Positions 1-6,405 of a stretch of 7,887 bases of DNA are shown in pieces. The notes below the pieces were generated by a model that was given only the letters and a program-made list of their open reading frames with translations, was not told the origin of the DNA and made no database searches. Source of the DNA: Ectopseudomonas composti. Its GTDB lineage: Bacteria; Pseudomonadota; Gammaproteobacteria; Pseudomonadales; Pseudomonadaceae. The DNA lies in assembly GCA_946886245.1 (NCBI GenBank), contig CAMPIF010000185.1, positions 1 to 7,887 on the forward strand, read 5' to 3'. Every line of letters begins with the position of its first letter. Positions within the stretch are counted from its first letter, which is position 1. The position numbers were made by a program, and so were the translations under genes.

Positions 1-81
1 CCTTTGACCGCAATAGGATCGGACAACAGGCTTGCGGCCGAACATAGGATCTACGCGCCTGCAGCGCCAGACACGGAAATG
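1..81. other. Intergenic or gene-edge stretch with no recognised gene
   Basis: I recognise no protein in any frame here. One plus-strand frame and one minus-strand frame are open across the stretch, but it is too short for that to mean anything. The octamer ATAGGATC occurs twice (13-20 and 44-51) in partly similar surroundings, which could be a degenerate direct repeat or chance. In Pseudomonas the neighbour on this side of rne is usually murB (recalled, not shown here). I could not match a MurB C-terminus to the sequence. Confidence 0.4.
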
Positions 82-111
82 AAAAAGGGGATGCCTAGGC
101 ATCCCCTTTTT
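82..111. terminator. Bidirectional intrinsic terminator at the 3' end of rne
   Basis: The 30 bases are a perfect palindrome, 15 + 15. Five A residues lead into a GC-rich stem (GGGGATGC / GCATCCCC) with a CTAG apex, followed by five T residues. Because the A and T tracts are symmetrical, the hairpin has a U-tract on either strand. On the minus strand it lies 17 bases past the rne stop codon, where that message should end. It could equally stop transcription arriving from the left. Confidence 0.9.
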
Positions 112-127
112 ACTTGCCGCAGGAGTA

Positions 128-3100
128 TCAAGCCTGAGGCTTGACCTCCTCCTTGTCGGCTTGCGTTTCTTCTTCCGGCTGCGCTTGCTCTGCCGCATCG
201 CTCACGCTTTGCTCGTTGACGATAACGGTGGCTTCGGCTTCGGCTTCGGCGACCGGCTCGACCGCAGGAGCGGTTTCTGCTGCTGGCGCTTCGGCTTCTG
301 CCGGGGCGCTTGCTTCAGCGACCGGAGCGGCGTCGACTACCGGGGCAGCTTCTACAACCGGGGCTGCAGTGGCGGCCTGCGCAGCTTCGCGCGCCAGGCG
401 CTCTGCTTCACGCTGACGACGACGCACTTCGCGCGGGTCGTTCGGCGCACGGCCGGTAGCGTTGGCCGGCACTGCGGCAGGGGTTTCGGCGACAGGGGCT
501 TCTACGGCGGGCAGCGGCTCCTGTGCGGCTTCTGCAACTGGCTCAGCTTGAACGAGCGGCTCGGCAACTGGCGCTTCAACGACAGCAGGTGTTTCGACTA
601 CGGCCGGTTCTGCCTCAACTGCTTTCTCTGCAACCGGAGCGGTTTCGACCACTTCGCTCACTACTGCCTCGGCTTGCGCCTCGACGGGTTGAGCGGCTGG
701 GGCGGCTTCAACCTGTACCGCTGGAGCTTCAATGGCCGGAGCCTCGCTGGCCACGGTGTCGCTGCTGTCGACGCTTTCTGCAACCGCCGCGGCGGCAGTA
801 GCTACTGCGACCGGGGTGACTGCCTGGGCTTCGTTACCGGCCGCTTCGCTGTTTTCGGCGCTTTCGATCAGGTTGCCATCGGCATCACGCTGACGTTCGC
901 GACGATTGCTGCGACGACGTTGACCGCGGGAGCGGCGACGCGGACGCTCGCCATCGTTGCTGTCCTGTTCGTCGTCCTGCATCTGCTCTTCGTTCGGCAG
1001 TGCTTCGTCCTGCAGGGCCTCGGCCTGCTCGGCACGCGGCTGGCGCTCTTCACGCGGTTGACGCTGACGCTCCTGACGTTCACCACGCGGCGGGCGCTCG
1101 GCACGCTCTTCGCGTTGCTCGTTACCAGCATCGGCATCGAGTGGTTCACGCAGTTCACGTACACGCTCTTCACGCGGGGCACGTTCTTCGCGCGGCTTGC
1201 GCTCACGGCGATTTTCCTGGCCTTCACGCGGCTCGCGTGGGGCGCGCTCTTCACGCGGAGCACGCTCTTCGCGAGGTTGGCGCTCTTCGCGCGGTTCGCG
1301 GGCCGGACGCTCTTCACGTGGGGCGCGCTCTTCGCGAGGCTTGCGCTCTTCATCGCGGCGACCGCCACGGTTGCGGCTCTGCTGACGACCGTTGCGGCGC
1401 TCTTCGCGTGGCGGACGCTCGTTGCTCTTCTTCTCGACTACTGCAGGCTGGGCTTCTTCTTCCTTGCCGGCGAAGAGGCTGACCAGGGACTTCACCAGGC
1501 CTTTGAACAGGCTAGGCTCAGGCGCCTTGGTCGGAGCCAGCGGTGCCTGCGGCTCGACAGCGGCTGGGGCACTGCTGCGCGGCGCAGCCTTGATTGCGGC
1601 TTCCTGGCGAACCAGGGTGCGCGTGGCGGCGGCTGGCTGGGCAGCGGTTTCTTCGGTTTCCGCAGTGGCGGCGATTTCGTAGCTGGTCTGGCCGCTCAGG
1701 GCTTCCGGGCTATCGTCACGCAGGCGCTGCACTTCGAAATGCGGCGTTTCCAGGTGGTCGTTCGGCAGGATCACGATGCGCGCACGGGTACGCAGTTCGA
1801 TCTTGGTGATCGAGTTGCGCTTCTCGTTGAGCAGGAAGGCGGCGACCGGGATCGGCACCTGGGCGCGGACCTCGGCGGTGCGATCCTTCAGCGCTTCTTC
1901 TTCGATCAGGCGCAGGATGGCCAGCGACAGGGATTCGACGTCACGGATGATGCCTTGACCGTTGCAGCGCGGGCAGACGATGCCGCTGGTTTCACCCAGG
2001 GACGGACGCAGACGCTGACGGGACATTTCCAGCAGGCCGAAGCGCGAGATACGGCCGACCTGAACGCGGGCGCGGTCGGCTTCCAGGGCTTCACGCACCT
2101 TCTCTTCGACGGCGCGCTGGTTCTTCGCCGGGGTCATGTCGATGAAGTCGATGACGATCAGGCCGCCGATGTCACGCAGGCGCAACTGGCGGGCGATTTC
2201 TTCGGCCGCTTCCAGGTTGGTCTGCAGGGCGGTTTCCTCGATGTCGCTGCCTTTGGTGGCGCGCGCCGAGTTGATGTCGATGGACACCAGGGCTTCGGTC
2301 GGGTCGATGACGATGGAACCACCGGACGGCAGCTTCACTTCACGCTGGAAGGCGGTCTCGATCTGGCTTTCGATCTGGAAACGGTTGAACAGCGGCACGC
2401 TGTCTTCGTACAGCTTGATCTTGCTGGCGTACTGCGGCATGACCTGTTGGATGAAGGAAAGCGCTTCGTCCTGGGCTTCGACGCTGTCGACCAGTACTTC
2501 GCCGATGTCCTGGCGCAGGTAGTCGCGGATGGCGCGGATGATCACGTTGCTTTCCTGGTAGATCAGGAAGGGCGCGGCGCGATCGAGCGAGGCTTCTTTA
2601 ATGGCGGTCCAGAGTTGCAGCAGGTAATCGAGGTCCCACTGCATTTCTTCGCTGGAGCGACCGAGGCCGGCGGTGCGCACGATCAAACCCATGTCGCTTG
2701 GCGCGACCAGGCCGTTCAGCGCTTCGCGTAATTCATTGCGCTCTTCACCTTCGATGCGGCGGGAAATGCCGCCGGCACGCGGGTTGTTCGGCATCAGCAC
2801 CAGGTAGCGGCCGGCCAGGCTGATAAAGGTGGTGAGGGCGGCGCCTTTGTTGCCACGCTCTTCCTTTTCGACCTGAACGATGACTTCCTGGCCTTCCTTG
2901 AGCACGTCTTTGATGTTGACGCGGCCTTCGGGGGCCTTGCTGAAGTATTCGCGGGAAATTTCTTTGAGGGGCAGAAAACCGTGGCGTTCGGAGCCGAAGT
3001 CGACGAAGGCGGCTTCCAGGCTAGGTTCGACGCGGGTGATGCGGCCTTTATAGATGTTGGCCTTTTTCTGCTCGCGAGCGCCCGATTCTATGTCCAGGTC

Positions 3101-3175
3101 ATACAGGCGTTGGCCATCGACCAGGGCAACACGCAACTCTTCGGGTTGAGTAGCGTTAATCAGCATTCTTTTCAT
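128..3175 (-). CDS. rne: Ribonuclease E (degradosome scaffold endoribonuclease)
   Basis: RNase E is the essential 5'-end-sensing endonuclease that starts mRNA decay, processes rRNA and tRNA precursors, and scaffolds the RNA degradosome at the inner membrane. The 1015-residue product begins [10 protein letters not shown], the usual family start. An S1 RNA-binding domain spans about 38-118. The 5'-sensor segment includes R167-T168. The metal-binding catalytic aspartates are D300 (in VSIDINS) and D343 (in VIDF), and the zinc-link CPRCNGQG has C401 and C404. From about 510 on the chain is low complexity. An amphipathic helix (about 556-569, [15 protein letters not shown]) fits the membrane-targeting segment. 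An Arg/Glu-rich region (580-715) holds ten REER motifs, followed by an Arg-rich patch (744-764), a long Ala/Pro/Val/Glu tract, and a conserved-looking island around NDPREVRRR (912-920). The gene is divergent from rluC, ends at a strong terminator and has a long structured leader. No Shine-Dalgarno is evident before the ATG. Identity is certain; partner binding in the tail is inferred. Confidence 0.98.
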   Translation of the reverse strand: MKRMLINATQPEELRVALVDGQRLYDLDIESGAREQKKANIYKGRITRVEPSLEAAFVDFGSERHGFLPLKEISREYFSKAPEGRVNIKDVLKEGQEVIVQVEKEERGNKGAALTTFISLAGRYLVLMPNNPRAGGISRRIEGEERNELREALNGLVAPSDMGLIVRTAGLGRSSEEMQWDLDYLLQLWTAIKEASLDRAAPFLIYQESNVIIRAIRDYLRQDIGEVLVDSVEAQDEALSFIQQVMPQYASKIKLYEDSVPLFNRFQIESQIETAFQREVKLPSGGSIVIDPTEALVSIDINSARATKGSDIEETALQTNLEAAEEIARQLRLRDIGGLIVIDFIDMTPAKNQRAVEEKVREALEADRARVQVGRISRFGLLEMSRQRLRPSLGETSGIVCPRCNGQGIIRDVESLSLAILRLIEEEALKDRTAEVRAQVPIPVAAFLLNEKRNSITKIELRTRARIVILPNDHLETPHFEVQRLRDDSPEALSGQTSYEIAATAETEETAAQPAAATRTLVRQEAAIKAAPRSSAPAAVEPQAPLAPTKAPEPSLFKGLVKSLVSLFAGKEEEAQPAVVEKKSNERPPREERRNGRQQSRNRGGRRDEERKPREERAPREERPAREPREERQPREERAPREERAPREPREGQENRRERKPREERAPREERVRELREPLDADAGNEQREERAERPPRGERQERQRQPREERQPRAEQAEALQDEALPNEEQMQDDEQDSNDGERPRRRSRGQRRRSNRRERQRDADGNLIESAENSEAAGNEAQAVTPVAVATAAAAVAESVDSSDTVASEAPAIEAPAVQVEAAPAAQPVEAQAEAVVSEVVETAPVAEKAVEAEPAVVETPAVVEAPVAEPLVQAEPVAEAAQEPLPAVEAPVAETPAAVPANATGRAPNDPREVRRRQREAERLAREAAQAATAAPVVEAAPVVDAAPVAEASAPAEAEAPAAETAPAVEPVAEAEAEATVIVNEQSVSDAAEQAQPEEETQADKEEVKPQA
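231..250. repeat. Hexamer tandem repeat (GCTTCG) within the rne tail
   Basis: Three GCTTCG units plus a partial fourth encode the EAEAEA stretch near residue 980 of RNase E on the minus strand. Unit length is a multiple of three, so slippage would change the tail length without breaking the frame. Confidence 0.6.
1043..1408 (-). repeat. REER-motif repeat region of rne
   Basis: This is the coding stretch for residues 590-711 of RNase E. REER occurs ten times, starting at residues 590, 614, 620, 629, 635, 641, 662, 668, 688 and 708, most often in the setting PREERAP. At DNA level it shows as recurring CTCTTCACG or CTCTTCGCG blocks on the plus strand. Alternating Arg and Glu in a disordered tail fits an RNA-binding or multivalent interaction region. 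I recall REER repeats being discussed as short linear motifs of the Pseudomonas aeruginosa RNase E scaffold, but have not verified this. Confidence 0.85.
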
Positions 3176-3178
3176 GTA

Positions 3179-3220
3179 GTACCGTCGGTTTCCAGTGCTG
3201 CTGGAAGCGGCGTTCGGTAC
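3179..3220 (-). promoter_or_regulatory. Two-part stem-loop abutting the rne start codon
   Basis: An outer stem GTACCG / CGGTAC (3179-3184 with 3215-3220) encloses a hairpin TTCCAG, 5-base loop, CTGGAA (3190-3206). The 3' base of the outer stem is only 3 nt before the rne ATG on the minus strand. No purine-rich Shine-Dalgarno is visible, so the stem occupies where the ribosome would normally bind. This suits translational control of rne, though that is inferred. Confidence 0.6.
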
Positions 3221-3283
3221 ACACGACTCTCAGGGGTCGGTGTCAGGCGCGTCAGAAACGGTCGTAAAGCGTTCCATTGTCTA

Positions 3284-3312
3284 GCGGCAATCAGCCAGTT
3301 GGGCTGGGCCGC
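3284..3312 (-). promoter_or_regulatory. Leader stem-loop, GC-rich
   Basis: GCGGC (3284-3288) pairs with GCCGC (3308-3312), enclosing CAGCC (3292-3296) paired with GGCTG (3302-3306) around a 5-base loop. The two stems are separated by a small asymmetric internal loop. It lies about 110 nt upstream of the rne ATG within the leader and has no T-tract, so it is not a terminator. Confidence 0.55.
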
Positions 3313-3371
3313 GACGGACGTCTCCTGCTCGCTGTTGTGACAGAAAGCATTAAGTCAGGAGGAGGAATCAG

Positions 3372-3425
3372 CTGTTGGTAGCGGACGAGATAAAGCGTCT
3401 GGTTTAAAGCTACGCAGACCAACAG
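3372..3425 (-). promoter_or_regulatory. Leader stem-loop closed by an 8-bp helix
   Basis: CTGTTGGT (3372-3379) is the perfect complement of ACCAACAG (3418-3425). An alternative register pairs the outer six bases and adds GTAGC (3378-3382) with GCTAC (3409-3413). Further short helices are possible inside, so this may be a branched element. It is part of the predicted rne leader. Confidence 0.55.
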
Positions 3426-3500
3426 TTGTACATCTCCACCCTACACGTATCGCTGAAAATCGGGTGCCGCACGCTGAATCCGTAGCGGGTTGGCAATTAC

Positions 3501-3527
3501 CGCACTCATCCAAAGGGGGCGAGTGCG
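3501..3527 (-). promoter_or_regulatory. Leader stem-loop with a 7-bp perfect stem
   Basis: CGCACTC (3501-3507) pairs with GAGTGCG (3521-3527) around a 13-base loop, which on the minus-strand RNA carries a run of five C followed by UUUGG. A C-rich, partly single-stranded loop could bind protein or G-rich RNA, but no function can be assigned. Confidence 0.5.
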
Positions 3528-3594
3528 CATCATGGCTTAAAGGCTTTATTTCCGAGTGCTTCGAGCGGCCTTTGTGGCCTATCAATCTCTGAAG

Positions 3595-3628
3595 AACCCG
3601 TCGGACGGCCTTACGTCCTGAATGGGTT
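3595..3628 (-). promoter_or_regulatory. Leader stem-loop near the 5' end of the rne message
   Basis: An outer stem AACCC / GGGTT (3595-3599 with 3624-3628) and an inner stem GGACG / CGTCC (3603-3607 with 3614-3618) are separated by an internal loop, with a 6-base apical loop. It sits about 60-95 nt from the predicted transcript start. By position it could protect or present the 5' end to RNase E. Confidence 0.55.
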
Positions 3629-3694
3629 GCATCGGTTGGGGATGGCAGTTTTGGCGATCATCCGCAAACCGGACCGCTTTTGGCGGCGTTCGCG

Positions 3695-3723
3695 ACTATA
3701 GCAGTAATGATTAAGTGCTTCAA
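3695..3723 (-). promoter_or_regulatory. Sigma-70 promoter of rne
   Basis: Read on the minus strand: TTGAAG (3718-3723), a spacer of exactly 17 bases, then TATAGT (3695-3700). Transcription should start near 3688. It is the best minus-strand promoter match I found in the intergenic region. It implies a long leader, as is known for rne in E. coli. Confidence 0.75.
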
Positions 3724-3736
3724 TTCCATAAAAAAT

Positions 3737-3745
3737 TGTTATGAT
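3737..3745 (+). promoter_or_regulatory. Candidate extended -10 promoter of rluC
   Basis: TGTTATGAT is an extended -10 element (TG, one base, then TATGAT at 3740-3745). The -35 region about 17 bases upstream (GCTTCA, 3717-3722) is poor, as extended -10 promoters tolerate. The start site would fall at about 3752, the A of the rluC ATG. A weaker alternative is TTGGCG (3680-3685), 17 bases, AGTAAT (3703-3708), which would give a leader of about 37 nt. Confidence 0.5.
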
Positions 3746-3751
3746 TGCGGG

Positions 3752-4705
3752 ATGACTACTCCTGCCTCTCCAACCTCCGGCGTTCAGCTGATCGAGGTTG
3801 CACCGGAACTCGCCGGCCAACGCATCGACAACTTCCTCAGGACACAGCTCAAGGGCGTGCCCAAGACCCTGATCTACCGCATTCTGCGCAAGGGCGAAGT
3901 GCGTGTTAACAAGGGGCGGATCAAGCCCGAGTACAAGCTCCAGGCGGGTGACGTGGTGCGCGTGCCGCCGCTGCGCCTGGCTGAGCGCGATGAGCCCGAG
4001 CCGCTGGCGCAGGGGCTGCTGCAGCGCCTCGAAGCCGCCATCGTTTATGAGGACAAGGCGCTGATCGTGCTGAACAAGCCGGCCGGTATCGCCGTGCATG
4101 GTGGTAGCGGCTTGAATTACGGTGTGATCGAGGCGTTTCGCCAGTTGCGTCCCGATGCCAAGGATCTGGAACTGGTGCACCGCCTCGATCGCGATACCTC
4201 CGGCCTGCTGATGATCGCCAAGAAGCGCAGCATGCTGCGCCACCTGCACGAAGCGCTGCGCGGCGATGGCGTAGACAAGCGCTATATGGCGTTGGTGCGT
4301 GGCCACTGGGCGACCGCCAAGAAGCAGATCGCCGCGCCGCTGCTGAAAAGCAACCTGCGCTCCGGCGAGCGTATGGTCGAGGTGAATCCCGAGGGCAAGG
4401 AGGCGCTCACGGTATTTCGCGTGCTGCGCCGTTTCGGTGAGTTCGCCACGCTGGTCGAAGCCAGGCCGATCACTGGTCGTACCCATCAGATTCGTGTGCA
4501 CGCCCAATATGCGGGTCATGGTATCGCCGGCGACAGCAAATATGGCGACGACGACTTCTCCCGCGAAATTCGCGAGCTGGGCGGTAAACGCCTGTTCCTG
4601 CATGCCTATGAGTTGCACGTGCCGCTGCCCGATGGTGGCGTGCTGAAGCTCGAGGCGCCGGTGGATGAGATGTGGGCCAAGACCCTGGAGCGTCTGAGTG
4701 CCTGA
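3752..4705 (+). CDS. rluC: 23S rRNA pseudouridine synthase RluC
   Basis: RluC converts three uridines of 23S rRNA (955, 2504 and 2580 in E. coli numbering) to pseudouridine, around the peptidyl-transferase centre. The 317-residue product has an S4 RNA-binding domain (about 22-85, including [13 protein letters not shown] and [10 protein letters not shown]). The RluA-type catalytic domain follows, with HRLDRDTSG at 143-151 (catalytic D146), [11 protein letters not shown] at 108-118 and GRTHQIRVH at 242-250. The ATG at 3752 aligns with the E. coli start. The frame stays open upstream, but extra residues from 3680 or 3710 look unlike the family. There is no properly spaced Shine-Dalgarno; only GCGGG touches the ATG. 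It is the first gene of a three-gene operon and overlaps the next gene by 8 bases. Divergence from rne is also seen in E. coli. Confidence 0.97.
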   Translation: MTTPASPTSGVQLIEVAPELAGQRIDNFLRTQLKGVPKTLIYRILRKGEVRVNKGRIKPEYKLQAGDVVRVPPLRLAERDEPEPLAQGLLQRLEAAIVYEDKALIVLNKPAGIAVHGGSGLNYGVIEAFRQLRPDAKDLELVHRLDRDTSGLLMIAKKRSMLRHLHEALRGDGVDKRYMALVRGHWATAKKQIAAPLLKSNLRSGERMVEVNPEGKEALTVFRVLRRFGEFATLVEARPITGRTHQIRVHAQYAGHGIAGDSKYGDDDFSREIRELGGKRLFLHAYELHVPLPDGGVLKLEAPVDEMWAKTLERLSA

Positions 4706-5393
4706 TTATCAACTGCTGATCTTCGACTGGGATGGCACGCTGGTGGACTCCATCGGTCGTATCGTCGAGGCCATGCATCGCGCGGCAGATGTGGCGGGCG
4801 TGCCGCGCTGCACGGATGTCGAGGTGCGCGGGATCATTGGTTTGGAGCTGGGTGTGGCAATTCGCACGCTTTACCCGGAACTCGATGAACCGCTGCGAAT
4901 CGAAACCATCCGGCGTGCCTACAGTGAGCAGTATCTGGCGCTGGAAACCGAGCCGTCGCCGCTGTTCGAAGGCGTGCGCGAGTCGCTCGAAGTCTTTCGT
5001 GATCAGGGTTATCGTCTTGCCGTGGCCACTGGCAAGGGGCGCAAGGGGTTGCATCGAGTGCTGGCTGACAAGGGGTGGCTGGATTACTTCGATATCACTC
5101 GTTGCGCTGACGAGACTGCGAGCAAGCCCGATCCTTTGATGCTTCATGAGATTCTTGCGCATTGTCGGGTGCAGCCCGAGCGTGCGCTGATGGTGGGGGA
5201 TTCGACCTTCGATCTGCTGATGGCGCGCAATGCCGGAATGGATGCGGTGGCGGTCGGTTTCGGTGCGCAACCATTGTCGGTGCTGCGCGAGTGCTCGCCG
5301 CGTTTGGCGATCAATGAATCCAATGAGCTGCGTGCATGGCTGGAAGGCCGTCATGCGCAGCGTCCTGCAGAGGTGAGTGAGCATGTCGGATGA
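4698..5393 (+). CDS. HAD-superfamily phosphatase (phosphoglycolate-phosphatase-like)
   Basis: This is a 231-residue HAD subfamily IA hydrolase with all four motifs. Motif I is FDWDGTL (nucleophile D10, acid D12), motif II is VATGKG (T111), motif III is SKPDP (K143), and motif IV is [11 protein letters not shown] (D168, D172). Residues about 18-85 form the helical cap. The family dephosphorylates small metabolites such as phosphoglycolate; the substrate here cannot be read from sequence. The GTG start at 4698 is chosen because GGAG (4687-4690) lies 7 bases before it and because FDWDGTL then falls near the N-terminus, as usual. The start lies inside the last codons of rluC and the end overlaps sppA by 11 bases, so translation is probably coupled along the operon. 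The link to rluC and sppA is known to me from Pseudomonas and does not reveal function. Confidence 0.93.
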   Translation: MPDYQLLIFDWDGTLVDSIGRIVEAMHRAADVAGVPRCTDVEVRGIIGLELGVAIRTLYPELDEPLRIETIRRAYSEQYLALETEPSPLFEGVRESLEVFRDQGYRLAVATGKGRKGLHRVLADKGWLDYFDITRCADETASKPDPLMLHEILAHCRVQPERALMVGDSTFDLLMARNAGMDAVAVGFGAQPLSVLRECSPRLAINESNELRAWLEGRHAQRPAEVSEHVG

Positions 5394-6360
5394 GTGGAAG
5401 TCATCGTCTTCGTCGGGCGAGGATGCCAAGAGCTGGAAGTTGCTGGAAAAGGCACTGCTTTCCAGTGTTCAGGAGCAGCGTCGTTCGCGTCGCTGGGGCA
5501 TCTTTTTCAAACTGCTGACCTTTATCTATCTGTTCGGTGCGCTGGCGCTGGTGCTGCCTGCACTTGATCTGAAAAAAGCCTCGACCACCGAGGCGCATAC
5601 CGCGCTGATCGAAATTCGCGGCATGATCGCTGATCGTGAAGAAGCCAGTGCCGACAAGGTGGTGGGCAGCCTGCGCGCCGCCTTCGAGGACACCAATACC
5701 AAGGGTGTGATCCTGCGCATCAACAGCCCAGGCGGCAGCCCGGTGCAGTCCGGCTACATCTATGACGAGATCCGTCGTTTGCGCGGCGAATATCCGCAGA
5801 CCAAGGTCTATGCGGTGATCAGTGATCTGGGTGCCTCCGGTGCCTACTACATCGCCAGTGCGGCTGATGAGATCTATGCCGACAAGGCCAGCCTGGTCGG
5901 CTCCATTGGTGTCACGGCGGCCAGTTTCGGCTTTGTTGAAACCATGCAGAAGCTTGGCGTGGAGCGCCGCGTTTACACCTCGGGCGAGCACAAGGCGTTT
6001 CTCGATCCGTTCCAGCCGCAGAAGGAAGAGGAAACCCGCTTCTGGAAAGGGGTGCTGGACACGACTCATCGCCAATTCATCGAAAGCGTGAAGCAAGGGC
6101 GCGGTGAGCGTCTCAAGGCTGACGAGCATCCCGAGCTGTTCTCGGGGTTGGTCTGGTCGGGTGAGCAGGCGCTGCAGTTGGGGTTGGTCGATGCGCTGGG
6201 CAGTGCCAGCTATGTGGCGCGTGAGGTGATTGGCCAGAAAGAGATGGTCGACTTCACTCAGCGTGATACGCCATTCGATCGCTTCGCCAAGCGCCTGGGT
6301 ACCAGTGTGGCGGATCGCATCGCGCTGTGGATGGGCTTTCAGGGGCCGACACTGCGCTGA
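5383..6360 (+). CDS. sppA: Signal peptide peptidase SppA, short single-domain form
   Basis: SppA is an inner-membrane serine peptidase of family S49 that degrades signal peptides left after secretion. The product has 325 residues, about half the E. coli protein (618), and matches the single-domain form that assembles as a larger oligomer. A charged N-terminus is followed by one membrane anchor (about 38-60), leaving the catalytic domain outside the cytoplasm. The Ser-Lys dyad is most likely S152 in GASGAYYIA and K204 in SGEHKAFLDPF; their 52-residue spacing equals that of the dyad in Bacillus subtilis SppA. The INSPGGSP motif (113-120) is also present. The ATG at 5383 has GAGG (5370-5373) 9 bases upstream; an in-frame GTG at 5377 is less well placed. 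It overlaps the HAD gene by 11 bases and is followed by a strong hairpin. Confidence 0.95.
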   Translation: MSDEWKSSSSSGEDAKSWKLLEKALLSSVQEQRRSRRWGIFFKLLTFIYLFGALALVLPALDLKKASTTEAHTALIEIRGMIADREEASADKVVGSLRAAFEDTNTKGVILRINSPGGSPVQSGYIYDEIRRLRGEYPQTKVYAVISDLGASGAYYIASAADEIYADKASLVGSIGVTAASFGFVETMQKLGVERRVYTSGEHKAFLDPFQPQKEEETRFWKGVLDTTHRQFIESVKQGRGERLKADEHPELFSGLVWSGEQALQLGLVDALGSASYVAREVIGQKEMVDFTQRDTPFDRFAKRLGTSVADRIALWMGFQGPTLR

Positions 6361-6367
6361 TGTATAC

Positions 6368-6396
6368 GAAGAAGGCCCGCGTAGCGGGCCTTCTTC
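6368..6396. terminator. Bidirectional terminator between sppA and yceF
   Basis: A perfect 13-bp stem (6368-6380 with 6384-6396) has a GTA loop; the core is GGCCCGC / GCGGGCC flanked by GAAGAA and TTCTTC. It sits 8 bases after the sppA stop and 10 bases after the yceF stop, which converge here. There is no long T-tract outside the stem on either strand; the T-rich part is inside it. The strong GC core and position still make termination the likely role for both messages. Confidence 0.85.
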
Positions 6397-6405
6397 ATTG
6401 ATGGC

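Larger units (their letters stand above)
3176..3688 (-). promoter_or_regulatory. Long structured 5' leader of rne
   Basis: The predicted start site near 3688 and the ATG at 3175 imply an untranslated leader of about 513 nt. Several perfect or near-perfect stems lie in it (listed separately at 3595-3628, 3501-3527, 3372-3425, 3284-3312 and 3179-3220). In Escherichia coli the rne leader (about 360 nt) lets RNase E regulate its own mRNA through leader stem-loops. By analogy this leader is probably an autoregulatory RNA, but I see no obvious sequence match to the enterobacterial element. A 30-codon ATG frame at 3441-3533 and a TTG frame at 3355-3585 lack ribosome-binding sites and are not called as genes. 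Confidence 0.65.

Noticed and set aside
868..1368. 166-codon minus-strand frame in another register of the REER repeat region
   Set aside because: A repeat-derived frame of monotonous KSA/RVK sequence inside rne; it exists only because the repeat has no stops in that register.
161..2731. 856-codon open frame on the plus strand, antisense to rne
   Set aside because: It shares codon boundaries with rne. Stops there require TTA, CTA or TCA codons in rne, which a GC-rich Pseudomonas gene avoids. The translation is low-complexity Cys/Gly/Phe/Arg sequence, while rne carries all RNase E motifs.
3355..3585. 76-codon minus-strand frame in the rne leader
   Set aside because: Starts at TTG with no ribosome-binding site, lies wholly inside the predicted rne leader over its stem-loops, and the protein shows no domain. 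More likely structured RNA than a gene.
3680..3751. N-terminal extension of rluC from an upstream start at 3680 or 3710
   Set aside because: The added residues (for example [15 protein letters not shown]) do not resemble the family N-terminus, and the region contains the promoters. The ATG at 3752 matches the usual start.
3611..4618. 335-codon minus-strand frame antisense to rluC
   Set aside because: Codon-aligned shadow of rluC explained by the same codon avoidance; it resembles no family and runs into the rne leader.
4470..5429. 319-codon minus-strand frame antisense to rluC and the HAD gene
   Set aside because: Codon-aligned shadow of the HAD gene, which has all four catalytic motifs.
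5401..6129. 242-codon minus-strand frame antisense to sppA
   Set aside because: Codon-aligned shadow of sppA, which has the Ser-Lys dyad and membrane anchor.
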